From Certhia americana (Eukaryota; Chordata; Aves; Passeriformes; Certhiidae), in NCBI GenBank assembly GCA_018697195.1, contig JAGMWU010000034.1:1437426-1501425 (forward strand): a stretch of DNA of 64,000 nucleotides, in the 5' to 3' direction. How positions within the stretch are numbered: the stretch's first letter is position 1; each line of letters opens with the position of its first letter. This document shows, in pieces, positions 13,093-23,329 of the stretch. The position numbers and the translations under genes are program-made. The notes below the pieces were generated by a model. It was not told the origin of the DNA, searched no databases, and saw only the letters and a list, made by a program, of their open reading frames with translations.

Positions 13093-14741
13093 GTTAGTTC
13101 TCTAAAAGCATGGAAATATTAGTGGGATAATAGTGTAAAAGGCGGATTTTTTTTCCTCTGTTTAGCACAAAAGATAAATCAAACTATCTGGCAAATCCTA
13201 CTTGTGTATGTGGGGGGGGGGGCTTTTAAAAAGCTATGCACAAAAGCTGGATTATGGAGAGTTTACCTTTGCTTGCTGCTTTCTGATGCTAACACAATTG
13301 TATAAATGTTTTGAAGGAATCTGACTGGTACTTTACTCTCTGTTTAAACTGGGCTGCCCCACCAGAAGCTTCGATATTGATGGCTTTTGATACCTGGTCT
13401 CCCTGTGTGTTTGCTTGTCCCTTCAGTGGGGTGTGCTGTCGGTGGAAAGTGCAGCTATGCTTCAAACTCTTCATTATTGTTTGCAGCTAGGAGAGGAGAA
13501 AATAGGTGAATAATACTCGTGTAGAGAACACTGTGCCTTTGTAAAAGTGTAGAGAGATTCACCACATGTCGGTGGCACTGCTGTGGGCAGGCAGAGGGAA
13601 GCTGTGGGTAGGCAGAGGCTTTGCACTTCCCTCTGGACACACACCTGATACCACCTCCAGCTGCATTCCCACCGGGCTTGCAGGCTGGCGTGTGCTGCCA
13701 GCTGAAGCCAGGAGTAAGATTTCGGGAGAAGCACAAGTTCCTCCAAAGGAAGGAGGAAGAAGGCGCTACACCTCCCCCAGCATCACTCCTTCATTTTAGT
13801 TTCTTGCTACTTGGCTCAGTACCAATGAGGGGGAGGAGAGGGAGGGGGAGGAGAAGCCTGACCATACAGCAGGGTGGGTTTGCCTTTGTCGAACTGATGT
13901 TTCTAAGAAATAAAACAAATCAACACAACTTTCAGAGAAAAAGTCTCAACAGTTGTGAGCAAGTAGTTTATCTTATCTCAGAGAACCTCATCCAAGTCCA
14001 GACTTTCTTAGAATTGTTACCTGTAAATATTTTGTGCTTTTTTACTTGGCTAGGGGAATTAGAAGCAGAGAGGAATTGTTCTTGTTGCTATTCTTACTAT
14101 TATTATAATCATCATTACTATTATTTTAGACCTAAGGCTTACTGGTTTTCAAGATTTACTTGCTTGCTTAACCACAGGAAGGCAAGGAGAGGGTGTCCAA
14201 CTTTGGACATTGACTTTCTCCCCTTTTGGCTCCCCATGTCAAGAAACAAGAGATATGAGTTTTCTATAGTATCTCTCTGAGTGTAGCCTGGCTTTGCTAT
14301 GAGGAAATGAGTCTGCAGGTGGCTCCCACATGCTCTGCCCACGCCAAAGCCACCTTGTGTAAAATACACCAAGTCCAACAACAGGAATGCCTAAGTCACT
14401 CCTTTTAGCCTGGGTCCACTGCCCAGCCCAGCTCAGCACAAGGGGAATGAGCTGTGTCTAAGCACTGGCAAAGCCTTTATGGGGTGAGTGGGGAACATCA
14501 GTGACCTGATGCTATTTTGAAGGCTGGATAAAATGGCAGATAAGACAAAAACCTTGAAAAGATAGAAATGCAAGCAAGATACGGTTATGCTCTATCTATC
14601 ACCTCCAGTGGCAGCTAGGGAGCTGGGCCAACAGTGACCTGCTGAAGGGTGGTAGCCACCAGTTTGGTTGGCTGTTTAGACCAATGGCAGTTTTCTCCCT
14701 GACTGTCCTGTTTCCCGTCTCTTTCAGAAGAGGGACTGGGA

Positions 14742-16093
14742 ATGGCTGCCCCGACTGTTGTGACGATCCAGCCGCAGTACAGCACGGCCGTGTCCTCTGT
14801 CTCGAGATGCACATGGCAGACAGGCATGATGGACTGCTGCTCCGACTGTGGCGTCTGTGAGTGCCTGGGACACGCTTTCCTTGCCCCTGCTGCTTGGCCC
14901 AGCAGTGCCACGGTGCAGCCATGCAGCCTGCATCCTGGCAGGCAGGCAGAGTCTCAGCCAGGGATGTGTTTCTCCCCCTGCCAGGTTGCTGCGGGATGTT
15001 CTGCTTCCCCTGCCTGGCGTGCCAAGTGGCCGGGGACCTGAACGAGTGCTGCCTGTGTGGGACCAGCGTGGCCATGAGGACCCTGTACCGCACCAGATAC
15101 AACATCCCGGTCAGTGCTGAGCTTGCCCCCTCACCCTGCTGCCAGCCTGAGAGATGGGGTGTCCCCGTGGCTCCTCCCTCTACACTTCAGGAAGGGGCTC
15201 AGGGCAGCAGTGATTTCCACTCCCCTTTTTTTCCCGTTCATATCCACCTCAGCTGCTGTTTCCTCCTTTGAGCTTTGAAAGATGGGAAAGACTTGAGATA
15301 ACTGTAGGCTGACTGTAGAACAGGTGAAGCTGGTTACATGGATAAATATCCATAATCAGGATAGAGTGAGAGAGTGGTGGACAGTACATACATGAAGGGG
15401 AGGTGGTTGCTGCCATCCCAAGTGCAAACCATGGGGGCCCAAGTTCACTTTGCCCAAATTGTCTCTTTCTGTGCGCATTTTTCTTCCCAGTGTGAACTTC
15501 AGAAGTTAAAAGATAAGTAGCTATCTGCAACCTGCACGAAGGGCTCCTTCCTTCCTTTCCAAGGCTTGGGGTTTGCCAGCCCAGGGCTTCAGTGTTTTCT
15601 ACTGAGGATATACTGCAGCCTGCAGACCAAAAAAAGACTACTTGGCCTGGAATGTGGTTAACATTTTCTTGGCTGGACATGGCTTCTGGGAAGCCTCTGT
15701 TCCTAACCAGTTTCTGCCTAACAGGGGTCCATTTGCTCTGACTGCTGTGTCTCCTGGTGTTGCCCTGTGTGCTCTGTTTGCCAAATAAAGAGAGACATCA
15801 ACCGCCGGAGGGAGCTTGGCATATTCTGGTAAGCTGGGGGTGCTGGTCCATAAAAAACTGCTGTCACATGCAGCCAGGCGGCTTCCCACAGTCTTTCCTG
15901 CCAACATATTGACACCAGACAAAGTTGCTGCAGTGGGGAAATAACTATGGGCAGGTGACAAGACTGACATGTCCTGAAGCAAAATGCCACTAGGGACCTT
16001 ATGCAGGGGAGAGGGGGGAGGATTGGGGGAACACACAGAATGTGGTGAGGCGCATCCTCTGTTCCTGACACTCCTCTCCCATCCTGTTGCAGA
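14742..16093 (+). CDS. PLAC8: PLAC8-like protein, tandem copy A (114 aa)
   Basis: The coding exons are 14742-14856 (inside an exon starting at 14728), 14985-15109 and 15725-15828, plus the single base 16093. Splices are GT-AG throughout. The stop TGA is split, with TG at 15827-15828 and A at 16093. The 114-residue protein is close in length to human PLAC8 (115 aa). It has the family's cysteine-rich core: WQTGMMDCCSDCGVCCCGMF, then [28 protein letters not shown] and the basic end QIKRDINRRRELGIF. PLAC8 proteins are small cytoplasmic or membrane-associated factors linked in mammals to adipocyte, immune and epithelial regulation; the biochemical activity is not settled. The start ATG is the first in the exon. 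The gene lies head-to-tail with copy B, 3.6 kb upstream of it. Copy A keeps CCPVC in exon 3, close to the human CCPHC, so it is the more typical copy. Confidence 0.93.
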
Positions 16094-16206
16094 TGCTGCA
16101 TCCTTGGAGCTGCTGCAGGCAGGAGTCACTGCTGCCCTAACAGTTAGGAAATGCACCATGTGTGGCTTGCCTTGATTGCATTTGATTTTCCCTAATTAAC
16201 TGCAGA

Positions 16207-16212
16207 AATAAA
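16207..16212 (+). terminator. PLAC8: PLAC8 copy A polyadenylation signal AATAAA
   Basis: The hexamer lies 114 bases after the split stop codon, followed by a TTTTGAGTTTGT stretch that fits a cleavage element. The UTR before it resembles that of copy B (gcaggcaggag, then ctgctgccct). Confidence 0.75.
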
Positions 16213-16234
16213 GTTTTGAGTTTGTCTTCCTACA

Positions 16235-19200
16235 TTTGTGTATGTCACTCTTGCACCACCTGAGAGCACACATTCTCCTCCTGCTCCATCCATCTCAGCA
16301 GCCCCTGGTATAGCTGAGATTTCCCTGTGCCTGCTGCAGAGAGAGATTTTCACTTGTATTTCACTACTGGAGCTTTTTGAAAGGATATTTAATACATTGA
16401 AGGAGTCAGTGTTGCTCATCCAAGCTCCAAAATTTGGGAAAAAGGCTACTGCTGCAGGGCAGACCTGGGTCTTCCTGCAGGCAAGTGTCTTCTGCAGGCC
16501 ACCCAGCATTGCCCCTGCTGGAGTGGCCCAGGTCCAGGGCTGCTGGTCAGTGCCACCTTTCTGAATGTAAAGGCATGGGGATTTGGGGCTGCCTGGCACC
16601 AGCCCACCTCGATGTTGAAGAGATATGGACCCCAGCATGAATGCCTCCCCATCTGCAATAAAAACCTGGCTGGGTCATGGGTTATCTATGTCCTCTCCAG
16701 AGATAAACAGTGCCATCTTCCTGTCTGGCATTACACAACCCATCTGTCTGCACTGGACTGTGTGCCCTGCATTCCCATCCAGAAGGTGGAGATTGCATCC
16801 ACCCTCTTTCCATCACTCTCAAAAGAAATGCTAAAGGATTTCTGATCCTTACAAATGTCTCCCAGCTTCATTCTTTAAGGAGAATATGATTGGTTTTTTG
16901 TCCCCACTCTGCCTTCACCTTCACCACAAAACTTTTTAAGGGCAGGTTATGGCTCTGCGTGTGCTGCAGGGTGGGTGGGTGTGATGGCACTCCCAACTGC
17001 TTAAACACAGATGGCTGAGAACAGTCCTATGGGTGATCCCTGGCAATACAGAAAAATGCATTTTTAGCCTGAGCAAGGCAGCCCCTGTGTCACCCAGTGC
17101 AGTTACAGGCAGTTCTTGCAGGTGCTCAGGTTTGACAAAGGAAAGGTACTGCACCTCCAGCAGCTCATGGCTGTGGGCAGCACAGGAGCCTGGAAACAAA
17201 CTACTCTTCTCTGGAAACCTCTCCCACTGGGGCTTTGGGCCTGGAGAACATCCAGGTGGGGAGAGGCGAGGGCACACAGCAGGAATGCAGCAGGGAAGCT
17301 GCCACTGTGCAAAGCTACACCTAAGCTGGTATTTGTTCTGTTAGTCAGAGGGAGCATAGAGGTCATTTGCCAGAGTGCATAAAAAGCGTGAGAACCAGGG
17401 AAAGGACATTTGTCTGCTGGGATAAGGACGGCTTGGAAAGTACGTATGTTACAGCTTTTCTTTGGTTGTGGCATGGAAACTGCTCGTGGCTGAAGCGGTG
17501 ATACTGGGCAAGGGGAAGGGCTGGAAACAAAGGTGAGGTTTTCTACCTGGGAAACTGCTTCAGGATTAACCACAGCTCGGTGTGTGCTGCTGATGGTATC
17601 TTGACAGATGTGGGGAACAGAGGGAGAGGACAGCAGTTTTTGTACTGTATTGCTAAACTTGCAAACTTGCCCTCGTTTGTGCACACGTCGTGCACACCAA
17701 GGTGCACCACCAACAAGGTGCTTTATGACCTTGGCACCTTGTTGGTGAAATGTGGCTGCATGCACCTCAGGATCCTTTTGTCCCTCTCAGTCATTCCAGC
17801 ATGGCTGGTGATGCCATGGGTCTGTGAATTGTAGAATTGTGATACATTTGGTGTTCTGGGCCTGGGCCCTCTCTCAGGAGGTGAGTGTGTGGCAGAGGCT
17901 TCTCCAAGCTGCTGCCTGCTTTGCAGTGCAGCCTCCACCATGCAGGGATGTGGTGTGCTCGTGCTTAGGGAGGCGAAGGGAAAGAGGAAGCCTGACTGAA
18001 GGGATCCTGCCCCTAAAATTTCTCTTGCTGCTGCTGCTCCTGTGCACACTTTTCCCTGTGGTTCCTGTGGTTTCTGTGGTCCTGCCTGCTGCTGAGCATC
18101 TCTGCCCCTGCTTGGGAGCCCCATGCTGGAGTTACCACTGCACAGCCTGTCTATGGTCTGTCTCCTCCCCTACCCCTCCTGGTTCTTGCTTTAAGATCGC
18201 CATGTGCCAAGGCTTCCTGAAGGGGCATGCCAGGAGGTGTTACATTGGTTGCAGAGGTGGTGGGAGTTACCTGGGATCTCATGGATGAACAAAGAGGAAC
18301 AGCTGGCCAAGGCAGGGCCAGGAGGCACCCCGAGAGGGTCGGTGGGTGCAATGTTCCCTGCTGCACTAACAGATGTCTCAGACAGGGACAGCCCAGCCAC
18401 ACTTCCACTTCCTGCAGAAAGCTGCAAAAAGTCAGGAGCAAACAATGTGGAGATTTTTACCAGTTTTCTTCCCTCTTATGCCTTAATTCAACAATCTTTT
18501 TCCTCTTCCTGGGACTGCCAGGAACAAGGGCTGGCCCTACAGCAACAGGCCATGTCTGATAGCTGGGATGTGTCTGTAGATGCTGGAGAGTCACAGGAGC
18601 TGCCAGCAAAGCCATCAACCTTTTGCCACCTGTTGGCATTAGTCAGTACAAATGCAGTGCCACAGCCAGGGCCACTCTGACGTGAGTGCTGGGTGTAGTA
18701 ATTGTTCCACCCTATTTCTTGTGTTGTTTAATACTTAACTTTGTGTAAATGTGCAATTCTGATGTGAAAACAATCCTCTTAGAGTGCTTAACAAAGTGGT
18801 ACAGAGCTTGGGCACAGGGCAGGGATTGTGTCTGCATGGGACTTCTCCGGTGGGAGCATGCTCTGTTTGTTTGTTTGTTTGTTTTAAAGCTCCAAAACCA
18901 AAAGCGAGGGTAGCAGAAGCTGGTGCTGTGCCTTGCAGGAGTGTCAGGGAGGGAAGGGGCTGCTGATAGAGGTACAGGTGCAGGTGGAGTTGTTACATTA
19001 GTCAGGTGATTTTGGGGATGGTGCTGTGGAACAAGAGCTTTTCTACTCTCAGAAAATGCAGCCCCTTGCTGAGGAAGGATGGGGTGGAGAGGAATTCCAC
19101 AGGCAATAGTGACTCCACATGACTGAGGAAGTGGAGTATGAGGTGCTGGCACAGACAGTCAAGTGGAGGAAGGACAGGAACTGGTGACAGGGCTTAGGGT

Positions 19201-19794
19201 GACAGAAAGAGAAAAGGAAAACCCACTGCCTTGAAGCACACTAAGAAGGCAAGTGAAGAAGGAAGGGAGAGGGGGAAGCAAATAGGCTGAGATTCTCATA
19301 GAACAAGGCAAAGGTTAAGGTGACTCCTGAGAGCATGGGGAGGCTAGAACTGAGAAGTAGCTATTTTGGGAGAATGTGTTCATAAACAAATAAAGAAACC
19401 CAACCAAAATCTCTGCCCAAAACACAGACAATTTTACGCAATTTTAAGCAGACAATGATGGAATATGACCTGGAGATGAGAAGACAGGTTTGAGGTGTTG
19501 AAGCACTGCAGTTCTGAAGCAGAAGGACCTCTATTCTCATAGAAGTGTTCTCCTTGCATAGGCAAGGGATGATGTGCTGCTGCCTTTGGTGGCAGAAGGG
19601 TTTTGGGAGGGGCTTTGCTTCAGCGGGTAGTGGCAGCTTCTGGCAGAGCTGTGCCCCTGACTTTGTGGTGCGGGGGACATTACCCTGGCAGTGGGGACTC
19701 CCCAGGGAGCTCTCTATTTGGATGCAGCAGCCTGAGCAAGATGCCCACTTCAGAAACACCTGCAATATCTTCCTCTGATGGCTTTTTTTTCCAG
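16235..19794. other. Region between the two PLAC8 copies, no further gene seen
   Basis: The region should hold the promoter and any untranslated first exon of copy B. A weak candidate is cataaaaag at 17378 followed by a possible donor aaa|gtacgt at 17440. Long open frames here, for example 17103-17765 on the minus strand, have no family features. A GTTT microsatellite lies at 18865-18884. Confidence 0.45.
18865..18884. repeat. (GTTT)5 microsatellite
   Basis: Five perfect GTTT units. Confidence 0.9.
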
Positions 19795-19833
19795 ACCACA
19801 AACTGCCTGGGGGGGCTTGACCCTGTGCTGGCA

Positions 19834-22800
19834 ATGGACTCCCAGACTGTGATTACAATCCAGCCCCAGTTTTCAGCTGCCCAACAGCCGGGGCAGTGGA
19901 AGACAGGGCTGCTGGACTGCTGCTCTGACTGCAGTGTGTGTGAGTACATACATACCCCTCATTCCTGCTGCTGTTCGTGGTGTGCTCCTGGTGTTCCACC
20001 TGCTCCTCCTGCAGCATTACCCCTGCTACAAACCCCACTCCTGTGGGCACTGGAGGCAGAGAAGCTCTTGCCTGATGTCAAGAGCCACAGCTCCTGGCTG
20101 TCTTTTCCCCCTTCCCTCTGCCTTTGCACCCCTCAGCCAAGCCCACGTCTCACTGTCCCTCAGGTCTCTGTGGGATGTTCTGCTTCCCCTGCCTGAGCTG
20201 CCAAGTGGCTGAGGACATGGATGAGTGCTGCCTGTGTGGCTCCAGCGTGGCCATGAGGACCCTGTACCGCACCAGATACAACATCTCGGTCAGTGATCAG
20301 CTCTGGACATGTCGCAACAGCGGCAGCAGCCACAGGATGGGTGCTGGGGGCTCAGGGAAGGAGAAAGAGGTGCCCAAGGGGGAGGGCAGAGGCAGGGAGG
20401 TGCAGGGGAATCCCATCAGGCCAGGAGTCAGGGACACATCTGCCTCACCACTGTGAGCTGGAGGCAATCCCAGCACACACCACTTGCTGGTGGGAGGTGT
20501 GGTGGTCGGAGGCTGCCTGGGGCACGGTGGTCATGAAATCACAGAGTTCTCAATATTTGGTGAAATCAGGAGGAACATCAATAAGATTTTTACACTGGAC
20601 TTCCAGAGGGCAGACTTTGGCCTGTTTAGGAAACTGATTCAGACAGTTCCTTAGGAAGCAGTCCTTAAAAACCAAGGAGTCCAGGAAAGGTGGGTGTGCT
20701 TCAAAAGAGAGATCTTGAGGGCACAGGAACAGACTGTCCCTGTGTGTGCAGAAAGACGAGCCACAGGCAAATGTCCAGCCTGGACAGGAAACAAGGTATC
20801 AAAGGAATTTAGGAATAAAAAGAAAATGTATCATCTTTGGAAGGAGGGTCAGATTTCTCAGGAAGTATTTAAGGGGGTTGCTAAAGCATGTAGGAAAAAA
20901 TTAGGGAGGCCAAAGCTCAGTACGAACTTAATTTGGCAACTTTTGTAAAGGATAATTTAAAAAAAATTAAATTATTATTATTAAATTAAATATATTAATG
21001 GCAAAAGGAAGGGTAAGACCAACCTTTGTTCTTTATTGGATGAGGGAGGGAACTTAGTAACTGCAGGTGGGGAGAATGCGGAAGTGCTTAACACCTTCTT
21101 TGCCTCAGTATTTATTGGGAAGACTGTTTGTCCTCAGGACAACTGTCCTCCTGGTTTGGTTGATGGTGTCAGGGAGCAGAATGGTTCCCCCATTATCCAA
21201 GAGGAGGCAGTCAGAGAACTTCTGAGACACTTGGATATTCATAATCCATGAGACCAGATGGGATCCATCCCAGAGTGGTGAATGATCTGGCAGCTTGCAA
21301 AGCTGCTCTCCATCAGTTACTAATAGTCCTGGCTCACTGGGGAGGTTCCAGATGACTGGAAGCTGGCCAAGGTGATGCCCATTCACAAAAATCATGGGAA
21401 GGAGAATCCTGGTTAACTATAGACCAGTTAGCCTGACCTCAGTACCTGGTAAGGTGATGGAACACTTTATACTGAGTGTCATCACACAGCACTTACAGGA
21501 TGGCCAGGGTATCAGACCCAGCCAGTGTGGGTTTAGGAGGGGTAGGTCATGTTAGATCAACCTGGTCTCCTTTTATGACCAGGTGACCCACCTGGTGCAT
21601 GTGGGAAAGGCTGTGGATGTTGTGTACCTGGACTCCAGCAAGGCCTTTGACACTGTCTCCCACAGCACACTCCTGACAAAGCTGGCAGCCCATGGCTTGG
21701 AGCTCTGTGCTGGGTTAGGAACTGGCTGGATGGGCCCAGAGAGTGGTGGTGAGCAGTGCTGCATCCAGCTGGGGGCCAGGCACCAGTGGTGTCCCCCAGG
21801 GGTCTGTGCTGGGGCCAGCCCTGTTCAATATTTTTATTGATGACATGGATGAGGGTATTGAATTGTTCATTAGTAAATTTGGTGACATTAAGCTGGGAGC
21901 GTGTGTCATCTGTTGGAAGGTAGGAGGGCTCTGCAGAGGGACTTGGAATGGTTGGATGGATGGGAGGAATCCAGTAGGGTGAGGTTTAATAAGTCCAAGT
22001 GCTGTATCCTGCATTTTGGCCACAATAACCCCCTGCAGTGTTACAGGCTGGGGTTGGTGTGGCTGGACAGTGCCCAGGCAGAAAGGGACCTGGGGGTGCT
22101 GGTGACAGCCAGCTGGACATGAGCCAGCTCTGTGCCCTGGTGGCCAAGGAGGCCGATGGCATCCTGGCCTGGATCAGGAATGGTGTGACCAGCAGGAGTA
22201 GAGAGGTCATTCTGACCCTGTACTGGGCACTGCTGAGGCCACACCTTGAGTGCTGTGTCCAGTTCTGGCCCCTCAATTTGGGAAGGACGTTGACATGCTG
22301 GAGCGCATCCAGAGGAGGACAACAAGGCTGGAGGGGGGTTTGGAACACAAGCCCTGTGAGGAACAGCTGAGGGAGCTGGGGGTGTTCAGCCTGGAGAAAA
22401 GGAGACTCAGGGGTGACCTTATCACTCTCTACAACTCCCTGAAGGGTGGGTGTAGCCAGGTAGGAGTTGGTCTCATTCTTCAGGCAGTGACTGACAGAAC
22501 AAGAGGACAGTCTTAAGCCGGGCCAAGGGAAATACAGATTGGATATTAGGAAAAGGTTTTTCATGGAAAGAGTGATCAAGTACTGAAATTGCCTGCCCGG
22601 GGAGATGGTGGAGTCACCATCCCTGGATGTGTTTAAAAAAAGACTGGATGTGGCACTTGGTGCCATGGTTTAGTTGAGGTGTTAGAGCATGGGTTGGATA
22701 ATTTTGAAGGTCTCTTCCAACCTAGTGATTCTGTGACTCTGTGATTCATCCTAGTCTTTGCTAGATATGAGCAGCCGGGTGCTGCAGGGCCCGGGTGAGC

Positions 22801-23165
22801 TGCCATAGGGTGCTAGTAATATAAAATAGAAAGGCTGAAATAGATAGGCCTTAAGTTTGTTCTGGGAAAGGGTTATTCATGCAATGTCCCTTGTTCCACA
22901 GGGCTCCATCTTGGGAGACTTTTGCTCCATCTGCTGGTGCACCTCGTGTGCACTCTGTCAGCTGAAGCGAGACATCAACCATAGGAGGGAGATGGGCATA
23001 TTCTGGTAAGCTGGAGGTTCGCTTTGTCTCACTGCTGCACAGCACGCCGTGGCTTCCCGGGGTCTCCCTCTCCTTTGACACCTGACTTCAGGCACAGGGC
23101 TGCTGCAGTGCCGGAGCAGTAATGGCTGAGGAAAGGGTGACCTGGCTCTCCTATCCCGTTGCAGA
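19834..23165 (+). CDS. PLAC8-like protein, tandem copy B (111 aa)
   Basis: The coding exons are 19834-19939 (exon from 19795), 20164-20288 and 22902-23005, plus base 23165, which completes a TGA split exactly as in copy A. The second and third coding exons match copy A in length (125 and 104 bases) and phase, showing a whole-gene tandem duplication. The protein starts [13 protein letters not shown] and carries the PLAC8 core: [48 protein letters not shown] and [15 protein letters not shown]. In the last exon the CCPxC group of copy A is replaced by CWCTSC, so the metal-binding or disulfide pattern may differ. The second coding intron is 2.6 kb because a CR1 element sits in it. All frames and splice sites are intact, so it looks functional. 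Its function beyond family membership is unknown. Confidence 0.91.
20480..22747 (+). mobile_element. CR1 LINE, 5'-truncated and decayed, inside PLAC8 copy B intron
   Basis: This is sense-oriented CR1 ORF2 sequence with many shifts and stops. Recognisable pieces include [11 protein letters not shown] near 20600, [20 protein letters not shown] at 21631-21690, [21 protein letters not shown] near 21800-21850, and the 3' end closing with gattctgtgactctgtgatt at 22747. At the reverse transcriptase active-site region the usual FADD reads FGD, with a residue lost, so it cannot be active. A local A/T-rich expansion sits near 20955-20998. Confidence 0.93.
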
Positions 23166-23296
23166 TGCTGCCATCTTCAGTGCACCCCGTGGAGTCACTG
23201 CAGGCAGGAGCTGCTGCTGCCCTGAATGCTGGGACACGCGCCACGAGGAGTTTGCCTTTGCTGTACTCGATCCCCTCTTCCCGGGGTAAAGCCATC

Positions 23297-23302
23297 AATA
23301 AA
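23297..23302 (+). terminator. PLAC8 copy B polyadenylation signal AATAAA
   Basis: The hexamer lies about 130 bases after the split stop, followed within 25 bases by a GT-rich stretch (cgtgttgttgtttatgtctc). Confidence 0.75.
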
Positions 23303-23329
23303 AGCCTGTCTTCCTGCTCACGTGTTGTT

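Noticed and set aside
13621..14280. 219-codon open frame on the plus strand before PLAC8 copy A
   Set aside because: It spans simple and mixed sequence including a TTATTATTA-type run, has no recognisable domain, and lies in the inferred first intron of PLAC8 copy A.
17103..17765. 220-codon open frame on the minus strand
   Set aside because: No family resemblance, low-information composition, no splice or poly(A) context. GC-rich sequence gives long chance frames.
21986..22666. 226-codon open frame on the minus strand
   Set aside because: It is the antisense of the CR1 reverse transcriptase tail, a common shadow frame.
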